Shown here: in pieces, positions 11,242 to 21,179 of the stretch | Layout of the letters: each line of letters opens with the position of its first letter | How positions within the stretch are numbered: position 1 is the first letter of the stretch | Assembly (NCBI GenBank): GCA_025526935.1 | Contig: JAHLKD010000027.1 | Span: 372,001-436,000 of the forward strand | Direction: 5' to 3' | Source: Cladochytrium replicatum | Lineage: Eukaryota > Chytridiomycota > Chytridiomycetes > Cladochytriales > Cladochytriaceae | DNA length: 64,000 nt | Program-made: the position numbers and the translations under genes | Notes under the pieces: model-generated | What the model saw: only the letters and a program-made list of their open reading frames with translations | Database searches by the model: none | What the model was told of the DNA's origin: nothing

Positions 11242-13762
11242 TTATTGGAAGATGCGGAACGTGGCATCTGGGGGGTGTCTCAGAACAAGTTGCAGCCGGA
11301 GTTACTCGGGAATTACCTGATCCCGCGGTTATCAAGTAGTCCGACGCTCGATCAAAGCTCACAGCTTGCACTGCATCTTCGTGGGAACATAGGGGTGGAT
11401 ACTTTGTTTTGTCTTTCACATTGTATCTGAATCTCATGTTAGAGCTGTGGTCGATGCAGATATTATTTCACTCACAGCTTGCACTGGGCATCGTTGGATG
11501 CAACCGCAAGCACGTTGCCGCTGGCGTCGAATCCTAACCTGTTTGCTGGATGGGGTCCAAAGTCGACGCTCTCCAGCTCCGATACATTCTTCAGATCCCA
11601 AAACTTTACCACTCCACCAGAATCGCAAGACGCCACTCGTGTTCCCTTAAATCAATGTCTCAGTGAACTTACACTTTGTACCCGCTTTTGCTTGCCTGTA
11701 AAGAGAAAGTAACATCGTTGATTGAGTTCATGTGCCCAAACAATGTTTGCGAGCACAATCCCGTCCGAGTGTCCCACAACGAGATCGTCTTGTCTCCCGA
11801 GCACGTTACAACGACATTCGAGAAAGGCTGAAACCCGACACGGTTGACTGAGTCTGCATGTCCTCTGAACGTCTGTCTGCACTTCCCCCTGAGAGCAAGG
11901 GATTTCAGATATAAGCAAATTCAGTTGCTCAACAAACCACACGTGTGAACATCCCAAAGCTTGGCAGTATGGTCCATGGAGCAGGTCGCCAAGTAGTCTC
12001 CCAGATCATGGAATGCACAGCTCCAAACTGCTTGCGTGTGATCACTCAAAGTAAGCGATGCGATTCCGCGTCCAAAATCCCAGATCTTTACAGTCCCATC
12101 TCCAGACGCCGTTGCCAAGTGGGCTCCTCTGAGAACAACTTTGAGTGCACCGTTCCCCAAAACTACACATGATAGATAAACTGGTACCTCGGGTGGAAAT
12201 CACAGTCCGCGATCCAATCTTTATGTCCCTCACCACTCATGATGAGCTCTCCAGACGGGAACGCCCACATCTTCCAGCACTTGTCGTCCGAGACCGTGGC
12301 AAGGATCATCTTCTTTGGATGGAATTTCACACTGTCCATATGAAACCCGATTCTTTTTTCAGAATTTCTCTCAAGGCAAGGGAACAACTTACGAACTGAT
12401 AGCAAGCGCATGTCCGTGAACGACATGAATCTGCTTCATGAGTTCCGGCTTTGCCATTGGAAGGTTCATGCTCAAGTATGGATTCGTCCGACTCTCATCT
12501 GAAGGCAAGCTGGGCGCTCCATCCTTCACCCCCCTGTCTCCACTTTTCTTCAACTTTGGTAGCGCAGGTGGATTGGGAACTGGCACGCCGTGACCGTTTC
12601 GCGCACTTTCATCTGACCCTGTGCTCTCGCCTTCTTTCCCATTCCGTCTCCTATTCTCTTTCTCTTTCCCCTTTTCGCTGTGCAAAAGAGCTGTTTCGAG
12701 CGACGCGACTTTGGCGACCAAACGATCTCTCTCGAGCTTCGCGAGCATCTTTTCTTTCATGGCTGCTTCGTACTTTGACTGCAACTGCTTTAGCGTAGGC
12801 TCGTATCCTTCGTAATGCTTCTTTAGCCTCTTGATGTCGTCGATCAGGCGGTTCTTTTCCTGGACCACGCGTTTGTGGTGCATACGATGGAAATTGCGCT
12901 CTTTCCGTAGCTTATCGTAAGTCGCCCTTGCTTTGCTGGTGATTGTTCAGTTTTTTAATTTTGAACCAGATATCTGATTATTGCGCACCTTGCAATGTCT
13001 TTGTACAGCTCTACATCCACACGCAGCTTCTGGAGCGCATCAGAAAGCTCTTGGTTACGTTGGTAAACATCCGGCACAACCAAAATGTCTTCCGGGGCCA
13101 ATTTAGCTTTCTGCTGAAGCTCATACCACTCGTTCTAGAACAAGTAGCCAAAAGTGTCATCACCCAAATAAATTCATCCCCACTTCTTCAATTCGTTTGA
13201 TCACTCACCTGGAACGCATCCAGCGAACGACTCAGCCCCTTGCTCGAAAGATAGTTCCTGATGAAATCGTCCACAAGCTCCGCCCTCTTTGTCAACGCAG
13301 GCGTGATCGGCGGCGCGGATTGCTGATTCTCTCCGTTCTGCGTCGCACCACGCTCGTGACGTCCGAAAAAGTGGACCTCGTTCATATTTTTCATTGCCCT
13401 ATCCAGTGATTCGTCCAACGACGATGCGGCTGGAAGTATCCCACGCCTTTCCCCTACTTCCTCCTCGTCGTCCTCGAATTCCTCGACGGGTACTTCCTCG
13501 TACTCGAGATCGTCCTCATCTTCCTCTGAGAAGAGTGCACCTAATTTGTTTTATGATGATATTGGGTTGGATCATGTTGCTTTTGTTCATTTATTTGATG
13601 ATCCTCACGTTCAAGGTAATATGGGCGAGGCAGCTCCACGTCCTCAAGCGCTACCAAAGAATGCTCTCTCCCATCCTTCTTCCCGTTGCTCTTGATCTTG
13701 TGTGACAGACTCGGATCCGATCCCTTTTGCAGTTGCGGCAGTTGGGGGAGAACATCAACCAT
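11242..13762 (-). CDS. SPAG16/PF20-like central-pair WD40 protein
   Basis: Ten exons: 13762-13609, 13540-13209, 13134-12989, 12935-12393, 12331-12188, 12128-11943, 11888-11696, 11645-11476, 11426-11317 and 11267-11242, 667 residues. After an acidic N-terminus come a LisH-like helix (DDFIRNYLSSKGLSRSLDAF), a coiled coil with the signature FHRMHHKRVVQEKN, and about seven WD40 repeats (examples SGDGTVKIWD, SMDHTAKLWD, SGDKTISLWD). This order is diagnostic of SPAG16/PF20, a component of the bridge of the axonemal central pair that is needed for flagellar beating. Intron 7 (11695-11646) reads GC-AG rather than GT-AG; using it gives the conserved ASCDSGGVVKFWD repeat. Stands 60 bp downstream of the Lon stop codon, same strand. 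Confidence 0.93.
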
Positions 13763-13822
13763 CGCTTCGTCACGTGTACTCCACCGTGGGAATGTTTTGA
13801 TTTATTATTCGGTGTCGTAAAA

Positions 13823-16800
13823 TCATCTTCCCTTTACAACCTCCTCGGGAAAAGCCGACTCAAAAATTTCCTCATAATAACCAACAAACAAGGGCTCGAT
13901 CCCTTCGCGGATGTACTCGGGCAACTCGTCCCAGTCTGCCTTGTTCGCGCTCGGGAAAATGATCCGCTTTACACCACTCCGCTTCGCTGCAATTGTCTTC
14001 TCCTTCACACCGCCAATCTTGAGAATCTTGCCCGTAAGCGTTAGCTCGCCCGTCATGGCGACATCCGGAAGGATGGGGGTGTTGAGCGCAAGGGATAGGA
14101 GGGAAGTGGCCATTGTGCAGCCAGCAGATGGACCTTGAGGTAAGATAAAACGATAAAACTGCAGTCAGCGAGAGTTCGGTTGCGACATATTGATTTGATT
14201 TTCTTACCATCTTTTGGTGTTGCACCTTCTGGCACGTGGAGGTGAACACTAGCCTTGTCGAAAAACTTATTGTCTGGGAACCGTTTCGTCATAAGCGACC
14301 GGGCATACGTGTACGCGATCGTGGTGGATTCTTTCATGACATCGCCCATCTGCCCCGTTCGGTTGAGGGACGGTCTGCTATTTTCCGTTACACTCGACTC
14401 GAGAACAGATTCGATGTAAAGTGCCGAACCACCTATTTCAACATACGATCTTAAATCGAGCCAAGAAATTTGCACACAAATGACTTACCCATAGATGTCC
14501 ACGCAAGTCCCATCACCACGCCCGCAGGCGTTGTGTCGTACATCCGATCGCTGTTGTACACAGGTGACCCGACAAAATCCTTCAGATTACTTTGATCGAC
14601 GACGATCCGGGGCTTCACGGCCGTTTCAGACCTGTCAACCACCGCCGCAGCTGCTACTTCGGCATCTTTTTCCTTTGAAATCTCTCCTTGTTCAACAACC
14701 ACTGCGTTCTCCTTCTCCTTTGATTCCTCCTTGTCGGCATCCAGCTGCACAATCTTCAACGCCGCCTTCCTAAAGATCTTCTCAATGTGCTTCTTCAGGT
14801 TCCTCACACCGCTTTCTCGGCAGTAATACCGAATGAGACCCTCGATGGCGTCTGTGGTCACCTCAACCTGGCTCTCCGTAAGACCAGCCGCTGAGCGCGC
14901 TTGAGGTGAGAGGTACTTTGATGCGATTGCCACCTTCTCTTCGGAAACGTAGCCTGAGAGCGGAATGATCTCCATTCGGTCAAGAAGGGGTGCAGGGATT
15001 GTGTCGAGCATGTTGGCCGTACAAACGAAGAGCACTTTCGAGAGATCGATCGGAACGTCCATGTAGTGGTCCAAGAATGAGTTGTTTTGCTCAGGGTCAA
15101 GGAGCTCGAGCAATGCCGAAGCTGGGTCGCCCTGATGTCCCCGTCCGAGCTTGTCAACTGAATAGAAAAGAAAACCGATTTTCAGCCAGCTGAGAATGGA
15201 GAGTGCTTAATGAGCCTTACTTTCGTCAATCATGATCAATGGGTTCTCAGTTTGGACTTTCTTCAGAGCCTGGACGACCTTTCCGGGCATCGCTCCCACG
15301 TATGTCCGGCGGTGACCTTTGATCTCAGCGACATCGGTCAACCCACCGACACTGAAACGGAAGAATTCACGTCCAAGTGCGTGCGCAATCGACTTCCCAA
15401 CAGATGTCTTTCCCACACCTTATAACACCTTCCGCATTAGAAATTTCAAAAATCTTACGCAATGCGCAATTTCTTACCCGGAGGTCCAGAAAGACAAATA
15501 ATCTTTCCTTCGACTGTACCCCTCAGCTTTCCAACAGCAATGAACTCCAGAATCCGATCCTTAACGTCTTTCAAACCGTAGTGATCCTGATCCAGCACAT
15601 TTCTCGCATGTCGGATGTCAAAGTTCTCCTTCGAGTGCTTTCCCCATGGAATCTGTGTCAGCCAATCCAGGTAGTTTCGTGTGACATTGAACTCCGCCGC
15701 CGCGCTTTCAAGGTCCTGCAACTTCTTCAGCTCTTCCTCAAACACTTTCCGTACAGGCTCAGGCATCGTCAAGTTCGCCGCGCGCTCAAGAAACTTCTCC
15801 ACAAGCTTATCCTTCCCGTCCGTGTCAATCCCAAGCTCCTTCTTGATCCCCTTCAGCTGCTCCATCAGGAAATACTCTTGCTGCTTCCTCGTGATCTTTT
15901 TGTCAACTTCCTTTGCGATTTCCTGCTGCAGCTTTGCGTTCGCGAGCTCCTTTTTCAAAACGACGAGGGCTTTATGGAGACGGTCTTCGATCGACAGGGA
16001 TTCGAGAACGCCTTGGAGTTCACCCGGCTCGCCGGCTGAAACCGCTGCGGCAAAGTCCGCTAGTTTGGCGGGGTCCCCGAAGGCGTTGCCGCCAGTCTGG
16101 ATCGAGAAGGTGATGATCTGGTCCCGGAGAAGAGGGTTGATCTGGGAGATTTCTTTGAGCACGTTCAGCATCTCAGAGGAGATGGCTTTGATCACTGGAG
16201 TATCGTGGACGTAAGGCTGGTCGTACAGGTTCTCAACGTTCACAACAGAAACTTCATGGTTGGCGAGATGTTTGTTAATCGGGAGGTATGACGAGTCATC
16301 GACTTCTTCACCCGACTTCTGGGCTTCTTCTTTGTCGTTTGCGGCAGAGTTTCGGGTTCTCCTTCCCTTTGACTTTGGTGCGGTCGTCGCAGTCGGTTCA
16401 ATCGTGGGGAAATCTGACATCTTCTCAACAACAACTTTATCACCTTTCTTCTGTGTCCCGGGAGGAGGAATGAGGTCCTTCAGCTCAATTCTCCTGTGTG
16501 GGTAGAGAACGACAGTGAGCGATGAGTTGTCCATGCCCGCCTGATAGATGTTTGTGATCTGCGCAAAAATGCCGACGGGATGCACCTGGTTCACATCCGT
16601 GATTACGTCTACCTCGGAGTTGTCGTCCCGTGTGAGGAAAATGCCAATGTAAGGTTGTCTACGCTCAAGCAAGCTTTGGATCGCCGTGATGACGTTCTTA
16701 TCCTTAATGTAGAGTGATTTGTAAAAGCCTGGGAATAATGGCCGCCGTGTAAGTGGGAGCGCGAGGAGCTGCGGATACTCCTTTGGCACGGCCATTCTGT

Positions 16801-17431
16801 CAACAATGGCATTTGTGGTCGATCCCAACGTCTCACTCAAGGACGATGACGCGGCACCATCAGTGCCAGAGGTCCCCTCCTTTCCTTCGGACTCAGGGCC
16901 TTTCTCAGCACTTTCTTCGGCTTCAACAGCTTCAGTCTCTGTCTTCTTCACTTCATCCGATTCATCCGCAACCTCGACCGGAGGCTTGCGCTTCGCATCA
17001 TTGGAGTCGTCCCCATTCTCACCTGAAGAAGGCGGCGCACCGCTATTCAGGCCCGAAGAAGCTGGAGTTGAGCCATCACCGGAATCGGAACTAAAGAGTG
17101 CTCTTTGCGGTTCTCGCAGGAGCGGTAGGGAGAGCGCAAAATTTCTCCGAGTGAGGTCGTGCGACATGCTCATCGATCTCCTGAATGTTCGCTGACAATC
17201 GATTAAACTACTCAAGGAAGTCTCAATTGAGCCCGCGGTGCCATGAAGTTCAGGTACGGGGTAATCTCTGACAATATGCGGAGCAGCGGTGGTGCTAAGT
17301 TGCCGAGAGCCGTTTCTAGTTCTCCGCAGGGGTGATGCCGCTGACCTCCATGGCAAAGAGGCATTCGAAAGATTGCAGTACGAATGCAGGTCACAGCGAG
17401 TCGCCAGGGTAGTATGTGCTCTCCTCCACAT
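13823..17431 (-). CDS. Mitochondrial Lon protease
   Basis: Five exons: 17431-15478, 15418-15221, 15157-14489, 14432-14208 and 14133-13823, 1118 residues. ATP-dependent AAA+ serine protease of the matrix that degrades damaged proteins. The N-terminus is rich in Arg, Ser and Thr, as expected of a presequence. The LON substrate domain starts near [13 protein letters not shown]; the Walker A motif [13 protein letters not shown] is created across intron 1; Walker B is LIMIDEIDK. The C-terminal protease domain has the catalytic serine in KDGPSAGCT (split by intron 4) and the catalytic lysine in [12 protein letters not shown]. An in-frame ATG at 17638 would extend the protein to 1187 residues but would leave only 25 bp to the divergent kinase, so 17431 is preferred. 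A charged 40-50-residue insert (KEESKEKEN) precedes the protease domain. Confidence 0.95.
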
Positions 17432-17663
17432 TGCAGACGTGTTCGTTCGGGTGTGGGTTGCGATGGTTACGCGTCGGTTGTAGTTGGGCAAGAAACTCCG
17501 AGATTGTGGCTTGATGACGGGAGGGACGTTTTGATGACCGTTAACATCAATAATAGTAATGCCACTATGCATTCGGGACAGCCGCGTAAGGCATGCACGG
17601 AGGGGTACTATGCCAATCGGTAATGCTAAAAATTGCATTTTTTAACTTCCAGAGGGCACTTAC

Positions 17664-19992
17664 ATGCCGGGCACGCTGTTGACTATTGGAAACCATCGGG
17701 TGGTTGTGGGTCGGTTTCTTGCAGAAGGTTTTCCTCTTTCTGAAGACACTGCTCAATTTATTCCCTGATTTTTTTTCTGTCATCCGTTAGGCGGATTCGC
17801 ACATGTTTACCTTGTGCAGTTGGGCGGAAATCCTGAAAATGTTCTGCGAGAACAAACGGGCCCACTATTTGAAATGGGTCCTGATTTTGTGGTCATGAAG
17901 CGGCTCGCATGTGCAGATCAGGAGTCGTTGCTACCGTTTCAGAACGAGATCCGCTTCATGAAGGTTTTGTCGGGTCACAGGAACGTGGTTCGATTCATAG
18001 ACTCGTCAGTCGGGCCATTACACAATGGAGGATTTGAGGTATTGATATTAATGGAGTACTGCCGAGGTAACTGTGGAAAGTGCTCCTATCATGCTGAATA
18101 TTGATAAGACTCTGCCAGGGGGACACCTTGTGGACTTTTTGAACAGTCGTTTATCAAATCGGCCAAAAGAGGAGGAGGTCTTGAGGATCTTTGATCATGT
18201 CACTTCAGCTGTTGCGCACATGCACTTGAGCTCACCCTCTGGACCTATCATCCACCGCGATATAAAAATTGAAAACGTGCTGATCGATGAAGTGTCCCCC
18301 GATGGATCTGCAAACAATGTCACATTTAAGCTGTGTGACTTTGGGTCCGCTACTGATCGACAAGAGTTGCCAGGGACAACCCGAACAGTCAGAGACATGC
18401 AGCGCATGGAGGAAGAAGTAAATCGGGTCACCACGTTCCAATACCGTGCGCCGGAGATGTTGGACCTGTTCTCCAGAAAGGGAATGACAGAGAAAGTGGA
18501 CATATGGGTACTTGTACTTGTACTGTTCAATGCGGTTTATTTACAATCTCTGTTCGAACACAGGCACTCGGCGTTTTCCTGTACAAATTATGCTACTATG
18601 TAAGTTGGTACCTGTTAAATATCGCTTGGGATCTAACATTCAAGTTTCTACCGCAGACTACACCATTTGAGGATTCAGGCAGGCTCGCCATTCTTAGCGG
18701 ACGCTACAATATACCCGACCATCCGCCATATAGTGTCAATGTAAAGCAGCTCATTTGTACGTAAATTCACCATCGTGATGACCCCCAAGAACTGAAAAAA
18801 TTCAGCTCTTCTTCTTTCTCCCGAGCCACAAAACCGCCCCGCTATCACCGACGTCAAGGCAATCGTTTCAAAACTGCGATCTGTGCAACAATACGGCCCA
18901 GCTTTCCCGGCTATCTCTGCTCCCATCATCCCCAACCCATTTCAAAATGTCTCAACCCCAAAGCCGGCTAGTAGCATCTGGCGACCCGCAACTTTGGGAA
19001 GATCGACGACCAACGAGCCAGTCCTCGGTGATGCATACAACACCGCTTTACCGGCAACGCTCACAAGACCAACAACGGGAGACCTAGCTCCAACCACTTT
19101 TGCGGAATCTCCAAGCCCGATGCGGCGGGGACGACCACCGAGGACGGTCGGTGGGTCACCTGGACCCAAACAACAATCCCTTACAGGCGGGGCCCTCGAA
19201 CATTTAGTCCCTCTTCTGATGCCCCAGCTGACGACCCCAAACCCACAGCTGACGACTTCAAACCCTATAGCCAGCGCTCCTCCAGGATGGGTTTCACTCA
19301 ACAATGGATCTACAATGACTCAGCAAGGCATAGATCCGTTCGAGGCATTGGTCGCAAGTAGCGCTCAATCGACCGGAAGTTTACCATTCAATAGTGGTGG
19401 CGCATCTTGGGCCAACAATGATCCATTCCAAGTAAACGACCATCGTTCGAGTCGCATTCACGGGACAAAGTCCATTCCCATGATGAAAGGATTCGAAGCT
19501 GCCGTGGGCGGGAAGGACTCTCCAAGCCGCTCAAACGACCCATTGACATTTAATGGACAGAACAACATAATGCAATCCATCTCGACGCATTCGACACCGA
19601 ACGGGTTCTCGCAAGGCGAAACGTGGTCGAAGGTGCCTCTGCAGTCACAAACCACCCCGATGTCGTTCATGGGAGCTAGTAGCTCAGCGAATATGGTGAA
19701 CATAAGTCCAACTCCGTCGCCATCTGGCATGCCTCTGATCACAGCAGAATCCAATTTCTCCTCGTCGCTGGGAACGACTCCGGATTCTTCGAGGGTGATG
19801 GGCTCACTCCAGGTGGGTGGTAGGTTGGCGACCCCGCTTCAACAGATTTCTCCCCTTGGTGGACCGCTCCCTTTCATATCACCCCTGAATCCGACCCCGA
19901 TACAGCCACTTGGCACCATGTTGCCGCCACCACCACCATCAAGGGTGACAAAGGGGGAAGAGTTCATCAACAGCTTGATTAACTCATCATGA
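17664..19992 (+). CDS. NAK/Ark-family Ser/Thr kinase (AAK1/Prk1-like)
   Basis: Six exons: 17664-17727, 17791-18066, 18119-18507, 18564-18599, 18657-18756 and 18806-19992, 683 residues. The kinase domain fills the first ~300 residues: glycine loop EGGFAHVYLV, catalytic lysine in FVVMKRL, HRDIKIENVL loop, CDFGSA, and TTFQYRAPEMLDLFS, a NAK-family activation segment. The long C-terminal tail is Pro/Ser/Thr-rich with adaptor-binding-type motifs NPF and DPF (GIDPFEAL, NNDPFQV). Members phosphorylate clathrin adaptors or actin regulators in endocytosis; that role is inferred. Intron 1 has a weak donor (gttttc) but is needed to complete the glycine loop. Divergent from Lon. Confidence 0.87.
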
Positions 19993-20332
19993 ATTGTTGA
20001 TAATGTTGCTTCTTGTTATCTGAATAAGATCAAAACTACAGGAAGAGGCTGTCCCCATGAGGTACCACATCCAGTATGCCGACGGTCGTCTTGCGACCTG
20101 CGAATGTCGTTTGATGAAACAACTAACAGGATTTGCCGGACAATCATTATTTCTCTCAGTGCATTCGATCTAGTTCACAGCAAGTCCGCTTGGTCTTTGT
20201 TCTCCGACTCCATGAAACTTGGTGCTCCACCCGTAAATCCATATGCAGAAGCGGATGCATAGTCTCTAGACAAAGGATTTGAACTGTATAATTCTTGACC
20301 AAAGATTGCGGTTCCACACATGCACCTTTAAG
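19993..20332. other. Intergenic, kinase 3' region
   Basis: About 340 bp between the kinase stop codon and the target-site duplication of the first LTR. I see no gene; it should hold the kinase 3' UTR and polyadenylation region. Confidence 0.4.
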
Positions 20333-20337
20333 GTTGG

Positions 20338-20677
20338 TGTGAGGGATTTTCGTCACGTGGACAAATTGGTGCAAGAAGTAAAGTTGAAAAGAAATATTGC
20401 AGTAAATATTGAGATAACAGAAACTAAACAGAACAAGTGAAAACATTCAACCTTATAGAAGAAGATGTGGAAAATTGCAGAAGAAAACAAACAGTAAGTA
20501 TTCATGTAAAACATAAAACATTTCTCAAAGCAAATATTTCCAGATAAGAAAACATTGCAGAACGGTAAGAAAACAAAAGACAACGAAGTAACACAAGATG
20601 TTTCGAATGCTGAAACATTATCCAAAAAGGTAATAATCATTTCTGTCAGGTGACACGTGTTGACCAAAACTCTTGCA
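20338..20677 (-). mobile_element. Solo LTR with 5-bp target duplication
   Basis: A 340-bp LTR beginning TG and ending CA, related along its length to the LTR at 24928-25282 (shared block CACGTGGACA near one end and GGTAATAAT...CAGGTGACAC near the other). It is flanked directly by GTTGG at 20333-20337 and GTTGG at 20678-20682, a perfect 5-bp target-site duplication. No internal element remains, so it is most simply a solo LTR left by LTR-LTR recombination. Orientation assigned by comparison with the coding element nearby. Confidence 0.8.
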
Positions 20678-20681
20678 GTTG

Positions 20682-20863
20682 GCTTCGAGAAATGTTTTAA
20701 GAATGTTATATTTGATTATATACTGTTTGTGTTCTTACGCAATTTTTCCACTTGTTCTTTATAAGTTTGAATGTTTCCTCTTGGTCTGTTAAAGTGGAAA
20801 AATTGCGTAAGAACACAAACAGTATATAATCAAATATAACATTCTTAAAACATTTCTCGAAGC
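20682..20863. repeat. 72-bp-arm perfect inverted repeat
   Basis: Arm 20682-20753 is the exact reverse complement of 20792-20863, with a 38-bp spacer at 20754-20791. The spacer and inner arms are LTR sequence (they match the region at about 25040-25100 in inverted orientation), so the left half of this LTR has been replaced by an inverted copy. The DNA could extrude a long cruciform. Confidence 0.85.
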
Positions 20864-20999
20864 AAGTATTTCCAAATAAGAAATCATGGCAGAACAGTAA
20901 GACAATGAAGTAAAACAAGATGTTTCGAATGCTGAAACATTATCCAAAAAAGGTAATAATCATTTCTGTCAGGTGACACGTGTTGACCAAACTCTTACA
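20792..20999 (-). mobile_element. Partial LTR adjoining the inverted repeat
   Basis: Matches the distal part of the 24928-25282 LTR and ends in the same CTCTTACA terminus. Its other half is missing and replaced by the inverted arm at 20682-20753. The pentamer GGTGG (21000-21004) separates it from the next LTR. Confidence 0.7.
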
Positions 21000-21004
21000 G
21001 GTGG

Positions 21005-21160
21005 TGAAAGGGATACTTCGCCACGTGGACAGATCCGTGCACTCGCTTTTGGGTCGCGATTGTTCAAGAAGGTAAGTTGTGAAGAAATATCACATAAATT
21101 ATTGAGATAACAGAAACTAAACAGAATAAGAGGAAACATTCAAACTTATAAAGAACAAGT
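21005..21160 (-). repeat. Truncated 3' LTR of the Ty3 element
   Basis: 156 bp that align to the first part of the 24928-25282 LTR with only a handful of differences, then break into internal element sequence after AAGAACAAGT. About 200 bp of the LTR is missing together with the end of integrase. Confidence 0.8.
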
Positions 21161-21179
21161 AAGCAGAGAATTCGGCATC

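Noticed and set aside
16753-17195. Plus-strand open frames within the Lon locus
   Set aside because: Antisense shadows of the Lon N-terminal exon; no family similarity.
17432-17638. 69-residue N-terminal extension of Lon from the upstream ATG
   Set aside because: It would leave only 25 bp to the divergent kinase ATG, and the presequence-like residues begin at 17431.
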